Shown in pieces: positions 45,116 through 54,860 of a DNA stretch of 64,000 nucleotides. The notes under the pieces were generated by a model that saw only the letters and a program-made list of their open reading frames with translations, had not been told where the DNA came from and ran no database searches. The stretch lies in contig NZ_JBHULB010000080.1 of assembly GCF_042684265.1 (NCBI RefSeq), positions 1 through 64,000 of the forward strand. Reading direction: 5' to 3'. The position numbers were made by a program, and so were the translations under genes. Each line of letters begins with the position of its first letter. Within the stretch, counting starts at the first letter, position 1. Origin of the DNA: Croceitalea marina (lineage in GTDB: Bacteria > Bacteroidota > Bacteroidia > Flavobacteriales > Flavobacteriaceae).

Positions 45116-46696
45116 ATGCAAATAGACAATCTTATAACGATACTTTCAATCATTGGTTTGACCAGTACTGTTTTCTATGCGATGTTTCGAGTAAGCAAAT
45201 ATGCATTTTTATTAAATATCACTATGCTTTCATTTCTCGTTTTCTATACTTCTGAAGGAAATGAATTAGTATCGATATTACTTTATTTGGTGTGTCCTCT
45301 TATGCTAATTAATACAGGACTGTACGTTTTTCTGCATAAAACTGAAAACGCACAAAATGGAAACACTAAATATCAGGTCAGTTTTTCTACGAATAAAGGA
45401 AACTTCAAATTAGATAATATTAAACGTGGCGCATCCGTCATCGGATCCGCCGGAAGCGGAAAAACCGAAAGTGTCGTTTATGGATTTCTAAAACATTTCC
45501 GGAAAGAGAGTTTTTGCGGAATTATTCACGACTATAAAGATTTTGAGCTGACCGAAATGGCTTATCCACTATTCAAGGATAGTGATATTCCGTTTAAGGT
45601 CATTTCCTTCGATAAAATCATCCATAGGGTAAATCCTATCGCACCCCACTATTTAGAGAACGAGGAAAGCGTAAACGAAGTTTCTAGGGTGTTGATTGAA
45701 AACCTTTTGGAGCAAAGGGAATCAGGAACGACTGGTACAACAAAATTCTTTAACGATGCAGCTGAAGGTTTAATTGGTGGTTTGATTTGGAAACTAAAAA
45801 CCGACTATCCTAAATACTGTACTCTTCCACATTTGATAGCTATTTATCAATTATTGGACACAGATAGCCTTATTCAGTTTTTGGAAACCAACACCACGTC
45901 GAGAGCAATGGCAGATGCATTTATTAGTGGTAAGGATTCGGATAGGCAGACAGCTGGCGTCAAAAGCACCCTGGCCAATGCACTTAAACGAATTAGCACA
46001 CAGCGCATTTTTATGGCATTATCCGTAGATGATGTTCCATTGAATATCAATAGCGAAGAAAACCCTGCAATAATTTCAGTAGTAAACAATCCAAAATATG
46101 AAACGTCTTATTCGCCTGTAATTGCTACCATTATTCACACCATTACCAAACAAATGAGCGTTCGGAATTCCAAACCTTCTTTTTTGTTGATGGAAGAAGC
46201 ACCAACAATCCGATTATTGAATATGCACAGAATCCCTGCAACTTTGCGTAGTTATGATATCGCTACTATTTATGTGATGCAGGATAAAATTCAAAACGAT
46301 ATGATGTATGGCGACAAAGCAAGCAAAGCTATATTAAGTAATCTTTCCTATCAATTTTTTGGAAAGGTAAACGACCCTGACACGGCTAAATATTACGAAC
46401 GCTTTTTTGAAATAATTAAAGACCCTACCAAAAGTATTAGTCGTGGACACAATCTCGATTTTGATACACGTATTACAACTGGAGAAAAAGAAATTCCAAA
46501 AATTAGAGCAGATGTTTTCTTTAGATTAAAACAAGGCGAGTTTATTACCTATGCTGATGGAAAGGATAAGAAAGTTCAGTTTAAATTGGCTAACATTCAA
46601 CGAGAATTACCGATGGTATCAAAACCGTTTTCTCAGGCTGATTTAGAGGCTAATTTTGAGAGAGTTTATGAGGAAGCGAAGTCGATATTTGAGTAA
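45116..46696 (+). CDS. Type IV coupling protein (VirD4/TraG-type ATPase)
   Basis: 527 residues from the ATG at 45116; an in-frame GTG at 45110 overlaps the relaxase stop. Two or three N-terminal membrane helices (about 5-75) are followed by Walker A GSAGSGKT (near 110-117) and Walker B FLLMEEAP (near 356). It links the relaxase-DNA complex to the transfer channel, like MobC/TraG of Bacteroidota elements. Confidence 0.88.
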   Translation: MQIDNLITILSIIGLTSTVFYAMFRVSKYAFLLNITMLSFLVFYTSEGNELVSILLYLVCPLMLINTGLYVFLHKTENAQNGNTKYQVSFSTNKGNFKLDNIKRGASVIGSAGSGKTESVVYGFLKHFRKESFCGIIHDYKDFELTEMAYPLFKDSDIPFKVISFDKIIHRVNPIAPHYLENEESVNEVSRVLIENLLEQRESGTTGTTKFFNDAAEGLIGGLIWKLKTDYPKYCTLPHLIAIYQLLDTDSLIQFLETNTTSRAMADAFISGKDSDRQTAGVKSTLANALKRISTQRIFMALSVDDVPLNINSEENPAIISVVNNPKYETSYSPVIATIIHTITKQMSVRNSKPSFLLMEEAPTIRLLNMHRIPATLRSYDIATIYVMQDKIQNDMMYGDKASKAILSNLSYQFFGKVNDPDTAKYYERFFEIIKDPTKSISRGHNLDFDTRITTGEKEIPKIRADVFFRLKQGEFITYADGKDKKVQFKLANIQRELPMVSKPFSQADLEANFERVYEEAKSIFE

Positions 46697-46772
46697 CACT
46701 TCTGTACTTAAGTTAATTAAGGCCCGAATTATAATATTATTAATGAATTAGTTAGTGAAGCAAATGAATGAT

Positions 46773-46892
46773 TTGTCCAAATTTTTGGAATATGTCCAAA
46801 TAATAGTAAAACTTCGATTATCAAAATCGCAAAATCATTTGTACCTTTGGAATTAATTTAGTATGTAACTAACTATCAGGTATTTTGGACAA
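46773..46892 (+). promoter_or_regulatory. Promoter and TTGTCCAA repeats of the restriction-modification unit
   Basis: A TACCTTTG -7 box lies at 46842-46849. TTGTCCAA is at 46773-46780, ATGTCCAA at 46792-46799, and the inverse TTGGACAA at 46885-46892, just before the ATG at 46901. The repeats bracket the promoter and could bind a repressor. Confidence 0.5.
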
Positions 46893-46900
46893 CTTTCGAT

Positions 46901-49900
46901 ATGATTGATTTTGATATAATAGAAAATTTAGGCTTGGATAAGGCCGTCTCTGTTACTTCGGAATCTAATCAAATCTCTGAAAGTCAGTTAGTTGTAATTA
47001 ATCAAGTAAAAGACTTCGGTATTGATGAAATTTATTTCAGTACCGACGAAAATCATAATAGTTATCCTGCGGTTTTTTTAAAAAAAGTTAAAAAATTTGA
47101 TGACCGGGCTCTTCATCAAGTTGCAAAGGCTCAAAAAAAAATCTGGAACTTCAAAAAGGTAATTTTTCTATATGTTTATTCGGAAACTGAAATCCGTATT
47201 TACAATTGTGCCGAGAAACCTCTTATAATCAAATCAGATGATTTTGACTATAAGAAGGAGCTTAAAACACTCGAAATAGAGTCTTACAAGTTCTCGGATA
47301 AAACCAAGCTCAAACAACTTCAAAACCTCTTTTCCACCATTGCCATTGATACAGGTATCATATGGACATTGGAAGAAGCTTTTGAGATTAGAAAGAAAAT
47401 AAGTCTTCAACGAAGGGTTGATAAGTACCTTGTAGAGAGCCTTACTTATACTGCTAGGCAACTACAGGCAGAAGGATTAGAAATAAACCTTATCCATAAA
47501 ATAATAATGCGTTCTCTATTTCTTCTGTATTTAGAAGATAGAGGTGCAACTGATGAAAAATTTTATTCTGAAATAAAGAAAGGTGCAAAGTCTTATTTCG
47601 ACATTTTGGACAATGCAGATAAAACATATTCTCTTTTTAAAAAACTAGAAGAATATTTTAACGGTAATGTTTTTACTGTAGATAGCAATGAGTCAATCTC
47701 TAGGGAACATTTAAAAATTATTCGAAAGTGTTTTATCAACGGTAATGATAATTCCTTACAGCAGAATCTTTTTGAAGATTTACGCCTGTTCGATTTTAGC
47801 ATTATTCAAATAGAATTGTTGAGTGAAATCTACGAGAATTTCCTCGCTGAAATAAACCCTACTTTAAAGCAAGATACGGGTACTTATTACACACCACCTT
47901 CCCTAGTTGAACTCATATTGAATGAGAAATTACCAATCTCTAGGACGGAAAAAGAATTTAATGTTAAGGTATTAGACCCTACTTGTGGTTCGGGGATTTT
48001 TTTGGTTGAAAGTTTTAAACGTCTAGTCAAACGTCACGAAAATGCCAATTCAGAAAAGCTGACAGACTTTAATGAGCTGAAGAAGCTGTTGACGGATAAT
48101 ATATTTGGTATAGAGATACACCCTCAGTCAATCAAGGTAGCCGCTTTTAGTCTTTATTTGGCTTTGGTTGATAACCTGAATCCAAAGACTATTTGGCAAA
48201 ATAAAGACTATCGCTTACCATATCTGATAAATGACCCTTCGGATGATACTCTATTTGAACAGGGCAATAATTTGTTTCGTACAGATACTATAAAGGAGAA
48301 TCCAGAAATAGAACAAATTGATTTTGATTTAGTGGTAGGGAATCCACCTTTTGGCACTAAGAACCTATCCCAATCTATTCGAGATTATAGCGATAAATAT
48401 GGGTTCGCAAAGGAGATGGTTCTTCCATTTCTTCATAAGGCGACAAAGTTCTCTGATAATGGAGAAATTGCCTTGATTTTCAATACCAAAATCCTTACCA
48501 ATACCAAAATAACATATCAAAATTTCAGGAAGTGGCTTTTCAATGAGTGCTATGTAGAGAAAATATATAATTTCTCGATATTACGAAATGCACCTAAAGA
48601 TTTTGGTGGTCAATTGTTTGGTTCAGCAACTGGACCAATCAGTATTGCATTTTATAGAAAAAGTCAACCTAAGAAAAAATCTGACACAATTATCTATTAT
48701 GCGCCAAAGACTTACATTAAATCCAATGTTATAGAAGGTGTTAGCATTGATGGCACAGATTTGAAATATCTTCCACGGGAAGAATGCAAAAAACCAACTT
48801 CAAAAATTTGGAAAATTGCAATGTGGGGTGGAATTGCAGATATAAATTTGATACAAAAACTAAATGCTTCAGACGGTCTCGAACAGTTTATTTCGGATGA
48901 AAAAATTGATAGGGGCTCTGGATTACAGTTTTTGAATAATTCCACTAAAAATCCTAAAGTAGATAATGAAATTCCAAATAGATACATTGCCCCTAAGAAT
49001 ATTAGACGTTACGTTTCACATTCATTTTCAGATTTAAATTCTGGGCTTACTCAGCGGTCAAAAGAAATATATGCTAAGCATTACGGTGTGCAGGTAGATG
49101 ACTTACCTACAATTAATGTATTTAGACGTGTGGGAGCGAAAAAGACTTATTTTGCACCACATATTCTAATTAAAGAAGGTCTTTCCAACTGGAAAATTTG
49201 TGCTTCTTATGAAGATGAAGCCTGTTCGTTTAATAGTAAAGTTCTAGGTCTGAGTCATACTGATTCAAAAGTACTTAAAGGGTTAACGTGTTTTATAAAT
49301 TCCAAACTTGCTTATTATTATCTTTTCTTATGTTCAGCATCTATTGGAATAGAAAGAGAAGAAATCAAACCTAATGAAGTCTATCGACTACCATTTTCTT
49401 TGTCTAAAAAGAACTTATATCATCTTGCTGATATTTACGATAGGATGATAATTGAAGAATCTAAAATTTTTAACACAAATACGAAAAAGTTTGAACAGGA
49501 GATTGATAGTTATATATCTAAATGTTTTAACTTTTCAATCGATGAAGGCTTAATTGTAGACAATTTTGTAGAATTTACAATTCCATTATTAATTAAGAGG
49601 TATCAATATGTTCTTGGTCCAACTAACAAAGATGAAATTCAAGATTATGCCATAAAGGTTTCGCAGCATTTAAATGACTTTTTACAAAATCAGAATCTCT
49701 ACGCTAATTGTACCGTTTATGAAAACATAAGACATTTCTCACCCTTAATGATAACTAAGGTTGCGTTTGGAGATTCTGAAAAGGAAGTTTCAATATCTAG
49801 TGTTGATATACACGACATATTGCGGGACTTGGATAAAGAATTGTGGCAAAAGAAAGCAACTAACATCTATTTCAGAAAAAAATTAAATTATAAAACAGGC

Positions 49901-50005
49901 AACGAGATTTTTATTGTTCGTCCCAATCAGAGACGATTCTGGACTCAATCGATGGCGATTGAAGATGCTTCAGAATTAATACTGGAAATCCTTAATGAAG
50001 TATAG
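46901..50005 (+). CDS. Adenine-specific DNA methyltransferase, Eco57I/type IIG-like
   Basis: A 1034-residue N6-adenine methyltransferase. Residues 1-330 are an N-terminal domain (ALHQVAKAQKKIWNFKKVIFLYVY) without a nuclease motif I can see. The SAM site is DPTCGSGIFL (near 360), preceded by TGTYYTPPSLVELIL, and the catalytic NPPF is near 480. Residues 640-1034 are likely the target-recognition part. It is followed after 3 bp by a putative nuclease gene, so it may be the modification half of a restriction system inserted in the element. Confidence 0.85.
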   Translation: MIDFDIIENLGLDKAVSVTSESNQISESQLVVINQVKDFGIDEIYFSTDENHNSYPAVFLKKVKKFDDRALHQVAKAQKKIWNFKKVIFLYVYSETEIRIYNCAEKPLIIKSDDFDYKKELKTLEIESYKFSDKTKLKQLQNLFSTIAIDTGIIWTLEEAFEIRKKISLQRRVDKYLVESLTYTARQLQAEGLEINLIHKIIMRSLFLLYLEDRGATDEKFYSEIKKGAKSYFDILDNADKTYSLFKKLEEYFNGNVFTVDSNESISREHLKIIRKCFINGNDNSLQQNLFEDLRLFDFSIIQIELLSEIYENFLAEINPTLKQDTGTYYTPPSLVELILNEKLPISRTEKEFNVKVLDPTCGSGIFLVESFKRLVKRHENANSEKLTDFNELKKLLTDNIFGIEIHPQSIKVAAFSLYLALVDNLNPKTIWQNKDYRLPYLINDPSDDTLFEQGNNLFRTDTIKENPEIEQIDFDLVVGNPPFGTKNLSQSIRDYSDKYGFAKEMVLPFLHKATKFSDNGEIALIFNTKILTNTKITYQNFRKWLFNECYVEKIYNFSILRNAPKDFGGQLFGSATGPISIAFYRKSQPKKKSDTIIYYAPKTYIKSNVIEGVSIDGTDLKYLPREECKKPTSKIWKIAMWGGIADINLIQKLNASDGLEQFISDEKIDRGSGLQFLNNSTKNPKVDNEIPNRYIAPKNIRRYVSHSFSDLNSGLTQRSKEIYAKHYGVQVDDLPTINVFRRVGAKKTYFAPHILIKEGLSNWKICASYEDEACSFNSKVLGLSHTDSKVLKGLTCFINSKLAYYYLFLCSASIGIEREEIKPNEVYRLPFSLSKKNLYHLADIYDRMIIEESKIFNTNTKKFEQEIDSYISKCFNFSIDEGLIVDNFVEFTIPLLIKRYQYVLGPTNKDEIQDYAIKVSQHLNDFLQNQNLYANCTVYENIRHFSPLMITKVAFGDSEKEVSISSVDIHDILRDLDKELWQKKATNIYFRKKLNYKTGNEIFIVRPNQRRFWTQSMAIEDASELILEILNEV

Positions 50006-50008
50006 TAA

Positions 50009-50629
50009 ATGGGATTAAACAAAGTAATAGTTGCCAGCTTCAAAAGAGGCTTTGAAGAAAAATGCTTTCAGCTGATAACAGAATCTTATGTTTCAGCTAT
50101 GGAAACCAAAGTCATCAAACTCAACTGGGATGAAAATGACATTACTTCGGAATTGCACGAACACATCAAGGAAAATCCAATAAGATTAAAGTGGAGCATC
50201 GTTACGAATGTTGAGCAGCATTTACCAAAAGATGATATAGAAAGGGAAAAGGGTTTTGCAGCAAAACTACCTAGAATAGACCTTAGATTGGTAACCATAA
50301 ATTCTTCCTTAGAGTATGAATACCATATGGAAGCCAAAAATCTTAAAGAAAAAGATTCTGGCTTAAAACGACGTTATATTGATACTGGAATTAACAGTTT
50401 TGTTTCCAAGAAATATGAGAACGGATGCCTACTTGGGTATGTGCTTGAAGGAGATTTGGACAATACTGTGGACGGAGTTAATAAGCTTTTAAAAAAAGAC
50501 GACAGGCAGCCTGAATTTTTGAAACCCAAACTTTATCACTTACACGATAAATATTACGAATCAGAGCACCCTGATGATATGGTAATAAGACATTTTATGT
50601 TTGATTTTACCACTTTGAATAGTGCCTAA
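50009..50629 (+). CDS. Putative PD-(D/E)XK nuclease paired with the methyltransferase
   Basis: 206 residues, no known family recognised. It shows the nuclease-like layout LPRIDLRL (D91) followed by YEYHMEAKNL (E108 and K110) on predicted beta strands, and then helices (RRYIDTGINSFVSKKY). Spacing of 3 bp from the methyltransferase gene implies translational coupling. The likely role is the cutting subunit of a restriction system; this rests on a short motif and context. Confidence 0.6.
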   Translation: MGLNKVIVASFKRGFEEKCFQLITESYVSAMETKVIKLNWDENDITSELHEHIKENPIRLKWSIVTNVEQHLPKDDIEREKGFAAKLPRIDLRLVTINSSLEYEYHMEAKNLKEKDSGLKRRYIDTGINSFVSKKYENGCLLGYVLEGDLDNTVDGVNKLLKKDDRQPEFLKPKLYHLHDKYYESEHPDDMVIRHFMFDFTTLNSA

Positions 50630-50636
50630 AAGTTTA

Positions 50637-50999
50637 TTAAAAAGGCCCTTTTTCCCTCGGACCTTTGCTAGTCACTTTCCATTCGTCATTTTCCTTAACG
50701 AGCTTAAAGATACCTGACTTTCCATCAAAAGACGTTTTGTATTTTACCCAAGCAATCTCACCTTCAATAGCCTCATTCAAAATCTCTACTTTGATTTCTT
50801 TGTCTGACTCTGGAATCATATTTTGAACCGTAATTAAACTGGCATATCCATCTGATGTTGTATACTTTTTTAGAGCTGACTCATCTTTTGTGAAAAAACT
50901 TTCAGCAACAATTTGTGCTGTTTCGGTGTGTGACATATTATTATTTCCTGCGCAGGAAATAAATAGAAGTACGATTGAGCAAATGAGTAATCTTTTCAT
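50637..50999 (-). CDS. DUF4878-like lipoprotein
   Basis: 120 residues with a lipobox (LFISC, Cys16). The body fits DUF4878/NTF2-like lipoproteins: ETAQIVAESFFTKDESALKKY and an ending NDEWKVTSKG. It lies 7 bp downstream of traN, so it is probably the last gene of the transfer operon. Confidence 0.75.
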   Translation of the reverse strand: MKRLLICSIVLLFISCAGNNNMSHTETAQIVAESFFTKDESALKKYTTSDGYASLITVQNMIPESDKEIKVEILNEAIEGEIAWVKYKTSFDGKSGIFKLVKENDEWKVTSKGPREKGPF

Positions 51000-51006
51000 A
51001 ATATTA

Positions 51007-51837
51007 TTAATTTGGGTTATTGATATATCTATGTGATATATTCAGTTTTATATTGCGTTCGCCATCATTCTCATTCAATTCCAAAATTGCCCTACGGTCA
51101 TTCGATAACGAAAATTTGGGCATTACATAAACAAACCGTACCATTTTACCTTCTGCAATTTTTGAAGGCAGATAGTGCTTGTAAATAGGTTCTTGATACA
51201 AACTCTGTAAAGATTTCTTTTTCCCTTTTTGTCGAGTCTCGATGGAGAGGTTCAAAAAATTCAAATCGTAATCCATCGTAGAATTATTCTCAATCTGGAT
51301 AACGAAGTAGAGTTCTTCTTTATCAAAAACAACATTTTTAACATTCAAGACAATGCCTTGTGTTCGCTTCTTAATCCGACCAATACGCTGGTTTCTGTTA
51401 AGAAGATAGGAGCAGAATTTTTGATAATAGTAGGTTCTGTTATCTATATTTTTTTCAGAAGTTACAACCTGAATCGAATCGGTTACAATTGGTTTTTCAT
51501 TCCCTATACTATTTGATAATGGAATGAAATAATTGAGCTTTGACAGCTGCTTTTTATATCTTACAATATACGAAAAAATTGTGCCATTTCTGTTGATTAC
51601 CAGCAGATTACTTTCTTTACCAGGCTTTGCCTGAAGTAATCCGAAATACTGTTCTTTTTCACGATTGTAGGTAAAGACGAAATTATCTGAACCAGTTATA
51701 CCCTGTCGTATGGGTTCTGGGAAAAATAGCGCAACATTTTTAGTGTCGTTCGCATAAATTGTGTCTAGTACTATGTCTGTTTGCGCTTTTGCAAAAGCGG
51801 AAATCAATGATATCAATAATAAAAATAGGGTTTTCAT
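51007..51837 (-). CDS. traN: Conjugative transposon protein TraN (DUF4138)
   Basis: 276 residues with a signal peptide (ending AKAQ near 18). It has the DUF4138 layout of a VirB9-like outer channel component: VALFFPEPIRQGITGSDNFVF, then a beta-rich body. It overlaps traM by 4 bp. Confidence 0.88.
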   Translation of the reverse strand: MKTLFLLLISLISAFAKAQTDIVLDTIYANDTKNVALFFPEPIRQGITGSDNFVFTYNREKEQYFGLLQAKPGKESNLLVINRNGTIFSYIVRYKKQLSKLNYFIPLSNSIGNEKPIVTDSIQVVTSEKNIDNRTYYYQKFCSYLLNRNQRIGRIKKRTQGIVLNVKNVVFDKEELYFVIQIENNSTMDYDLNFLNLSIETRQKGKKKSLQSLYQEPIYKHYLPSKIAEGKMVRFVYVMPKFSLSNDRRAILELNENDGERNIKLNISHRYINNPN

Positions 51838-52763
51838 AATTTTGGTTTTAGAATTAATCTGTAGTTGTTAAGCACAGTTACCTTCACGCTTCTATTACGA
51901 CGTCTAAATACCTGTGTAATGCCACCCACTTGTGGAACAGTTGGAATGTTGATATCACCTATAACATCATCCAGTACTTCCGTGGTAGCCTCTGCACGAA
52001 AATTGTTTTGCACATAGATACCTTCGCTACCATCCAGTAAATCGAAAGCTTTAAGTTTCGTCGGATGGTGCTTTATGTTTTCAATCTCGATTAAAGCACG
52101 ATTGGGCTGAAAACTGATAAACCCAAAAACAAGTGTATTCTTAGGCATCAACTTACCGTTAATAGTCGCTGATTTAGTAAGGCGCATTCGTAATCGAGTA
52201 TTTGCTTTGACAACCTGGTCACCATCTACAACCACATAAATAGTTGCATCTGTATTGCCTATAATCGAAGTTTCATTGGGTTTAGGCGAAGCGGCAAAGA
52301 ACAGTTGATGTTCCAGCCCCAATTCTTTAGCCTCAATTTTTTGTTCTCGTCTTATTTCGGCAGAATCTATTTGCTGGATATTGTTTTGAGCAACTTTCTT
52401 TTGTCCAAGGTTTTGATATTTCTTTTCAGAGTACTGAATCTTACCAGCATCATAAATACTATCTACAATGCGTTCTTTTTCCCGTTCCGGAAGGTCAGGG
52501 TCATAAAAGCCCAAGGAATCAATCAGTTTTTCGTCATAGATGCTGGGTGCATTATTTTCTCGTACTTCCTTTAAATCATTTATGGCATCCAATTTTGAAT
52601 CATACTCTTTTTGGTTCTCATCTAAATCGGGTATCAAGGTCTGTTCAAGATTTTCATTATCACTTTCGTCATCGCCCATTACCATCATAGAATAGGATAT
52701 CAGGAATATGAAAATCACAACCAATACAGCTGCAAATACAATTTTATTTTTTTCAACTTTCAT
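51834..52763 (-). CDS. traM: Conjugative transposon protein TraM
   Basis: 309 residues with one N-terminal membrane helix (about 9-27), a long charged periplasmic spacer, and a C-terminal beta domain (NTRLRMRLTKSATINGKLMPKNT onward) like VirB10. It would span the envelope in the transfer channel. It overlaps traK by 11 bp. Confidence 0.9.
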   Translation of the reverse strand: MKVEKNKIVFAAVLVVIFIFLISYSMMVMGDDESDNENLEQTLIPDLDENQKEYDSKLDAINDLKEVRENNAPSIYDEKLIDSLGFYDPDLPEREKERIVDSIYDAGKIQYSEKKYQNLGQKKVAQNNIQQIDSAEIRREQKIEAKELGLEHQLFFAASPKPNETSIIGNTDATIYVVVDGDQVVKANTRLRMRLTKSATINGKLMPKNTLVFGFISFQPNRALIEIENIKHHPTKLKAFDLLDGSEGIYVQNNFRAEATTEVLDDVIGDINIPTVPQVGGITQVFRRRNRSVKVTVLNNYRLILKPKL

Positions 52764-53367
52764 CGTTTATTTTTTTTAAGGTGTTCTCGAAATAGTTTGT
52801 AATCAACAATCCGTGGGGATTGCTTGGAAAGTTTCGGTCTACCGGAATTAAGTTTCCACTAGAAACAAGTTCGTAGGTATCGATTATTGAACCTCTATTG
52901 ATTTCAAAAATGGTAACAGTTCTAAAAACGTATGTTCCGTTTTGTTCTTCGATTTGTGAATCAATACTCAGTACTTTCTGAACTAGCGAATATTGTAGCA
53001 AACGGTTATAGACACCATCCGCTTTTTTCTGACGATATAGATTGTCCACGGAACTATTCCCCAACCAAAGTGCCTTTTCTAAATTACGCTCATAATTACT
53101 GGCGTCGATATTATAGAAGTAGTTATGGAACAGGTCTAAATGGGCTAACGCTTCTACCTTGAAGTTTTCTTTTTGGGTTACGAGCTTCAGGGGAATAATA
53201 CTTCCATCAGTATTAATGGCAAAGGCACTATTAAGAGTTTCTTTATTCATTTTATATACCATAAATAGTGAAAAGGTGCTGGATAGCATTGCAAAAATTA
53301 CAACTGCCAACACGATAAATCTGTTCAATTTTAAGACTGCATAGATATTTTTATAAGGTGTTTTCAT
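52753..53367 (-). CDS. traK: Conjugative transposon protein TraK
   Basis: 204 residues: one membrane helix (about 15-36) and a periplasmic NTF2-like domain as in VirB8. Segments ALAHLDLFHNYFYNID and the conserved GNLIPVDR match TraK. It is an assembly factor of the channel. Confidence 0.9.
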   Translation of the reverse strand: MKTPYKNIYAVLKLNRFIVLAVVIFAMLSSTFSLFMVYKMNKETLNSAFAINTDGSIIPLKLVTQKENFKVEALAHLDLFHNYFYNIDASNYERNLEKALWLGNSSVDNLYRQKKADGVYNRLLQYSLVQKVLSIDSQIEEQNGTYVFRTVTIFEINRGSIIDTYELVSSGNLIPVDRNFPSNPHGLLITNYFENTLKKINDES

Positions 53368-53378
53368 TGTTATTGGAA

Positions 53379-54221
53379 TTAACTGGTAAATAATCTGAGG
53401 GTAAATGATGTGGCACGTTTGTATAATTTGAATTTTAGAAAAACAATGAAACCAACTGAACCAAGCTGAACCACAGGCGCAAAAAAGCCCTGGCCAACAT
53501 CTGTCCCAAAAAGGTTTGTCCAGAAGTTCGTATTGATTTCAGTATAGAGTGCATTTACAAATACATTGACCAAAAAGAAAGCCGGCACCAACATATAGAC
53601 AGCAGCGTACAATTTGAAAAATGTATAAGCAAGCGAACGGAATTTTTCAAAAACCGCCAGACTTATTACGAGCGGGAAGAAGGCTTGCATTATACCCAAA
53701 AGGAAATAGCGTTCAGCAAGAAATAGCGGATAGATAAACAAGTCTAAAATCCAAAGAAACAGGCTAATGATAAATGCGAATATTTTGAAACCGTAAAGAG
53801 GTGTTACCAAAGCTTCGTATAACAGTGTCATTGCCGCTTGTGCAACCTCGATGATACTTACATCCTCTTCAATAGGAATATCCTGCATCTGTAAAGGCAA
53901 TAAAGCTGGTGCTGTACCACGATATTGCGCTTCAATAGAAACTAAGATGCTATCGAAAAAGCCCAGGACCAGTGTTGAAAATATGACCAGAAGAACGACT
54001 GCAAAGTTCTTGGTCAATTCCCCTGGGCTCAATCCCCAAGTATAACCGTCTTTATCCGCAATGCCCTCATTGTATTTTTTTAGGATATTGACTAGAAAGA
54101 ACAAAACAGCGAGCGTTTTCATTCCTGCAATAGTATATTGCGAAAAACTGCTATTCTGTATGGTTTGAAACACCGCATCAACGTATTCCAGTCCAATTCC
54201 TAAAAGTATGGTTGCGGTCAT
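53379..54221 (-). CDS. traJ: Conjugative transposon protein TraJ
   Basis: 280 residues with six to seven membrane helices, the VirB6-like inner-membrane pore component. The position between traI and traK and the WILDLFIYPLFLAERYFLLGIM segment match TraJ. Confidence 0.88.
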   Translation of the reverse strand: MTATILLGIGLEYVDAVFQTIQNSSFSQYTIAGMKTLAVLFFLVNILKKYNEGIADKDGYTWGLSPGELTKNFAVVLLVIFSTLVLGFFDSILVSIEAQYRGTAPALLPLQMQDIPIEEDVSIIEVAQAAMTLLYEALVTPLYGFKIFAFIISLFLWILDLFIYPLFLAERYFLLGIMQAFFPLVISLAVFEKFRSLAYTFFKLYAAVYMLVPAFFLVNVFVNALYTEINTNFWTNLFGTDVGQGFFAPVVQLGSVGFIVFLKFKLYKRATSFTLRLFTS

Positions 54222-54223
54222 TT

Positions 54224-54814
54224 TTAATATTCTGTTTCTCGGTTATTTACTTTATCCTGCATTTTTCTGAAGGAAATGATGTCACGATAGCGCTTAGTTT
54301 TTGTCTTTATATTGGAAACCATTTCCTTTGATTCCTGTTCTTTTTGCTTTAAGACTTCAGCACGTTCGGCATCGGACATTTTTAGATTATCGCTGGATAA
54401 AATTTCACTCATAAAATCAACCGTGTCCAAAGAGTTTTGGACTATGGCATCAAATGATTCCGCAACCCTTGTAACTTCCTCTGGTTTGATGTAAGGCGAG
54501 TTTAAAATATCCTGCAAATCGTTTTGCATTACGTTGATAAGGCGTTGATTGTTCTGGGCAATTTCCTGTACAGCTCTGAGCTGTTGTACCACACTTGATA
54601 CTTTCTCGATACTCTCTTTTGCATCTTTCAAGAACTTTACGGATTTGATAAGCTGTGAGGTCTGTTTTGCAGATTCCACAAGCGATTTTACCAAGCTTAC
54701 AAAGTTGGTATTGTCATAAACTGGCATTCCTTGAGCGGTAGCACCGCTAGGCAGTAAAAGGCCAACCGTTAAGAATAGCCCGAACAAGATTGTTTTGATT
54801 TTTGTTTTACTCAT
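54224..54814 (-). CDS. traI: Conjugative transposon protein TraI (VirB5-like)
   Basis: 196 residues from the Met at 54814 (MSKTKIKTILFGLF), which gives a proper signal peptide ending GATAQ; longer starts up to 54916 overlap traG. The mature part is helical (SLVKSLVESAKQTSQLIKSV, VVQQLRAVQEIAQNNQRLI). It is a periplasmic pilus-associated protein by family. Confidence 0.82.
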   Translation of the reverse strand: MSKTKIKTILFGLFLTVGLLLPSGATAQGMPVYDNTNFVSLVKSLVESAKQTSQLIKSVKFLKDAKESIEKVSSVVQQLRAVQEIAQNNQRLINVMQNDLQDILNSPYIKPEEVTRVAESFDAIVQNSLDTVDFMSEILSSDNLKMSDAERAEVLKQKEQESKEMVSNIKTKTKRYRDIISFRKMQDKVNNRETEY

Positions 54815-54860
54815 TGTAAAAAATTTGTTTTGGTATTCGTGAATCTTCGATTTCATAATA

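Noticed and set aside
46901..50629. BREX or DISARM locus
   Set aside because: Only a methyltransferase and one small protein are present; no PglZ, BrxC, DrmA-type helicase or other members.
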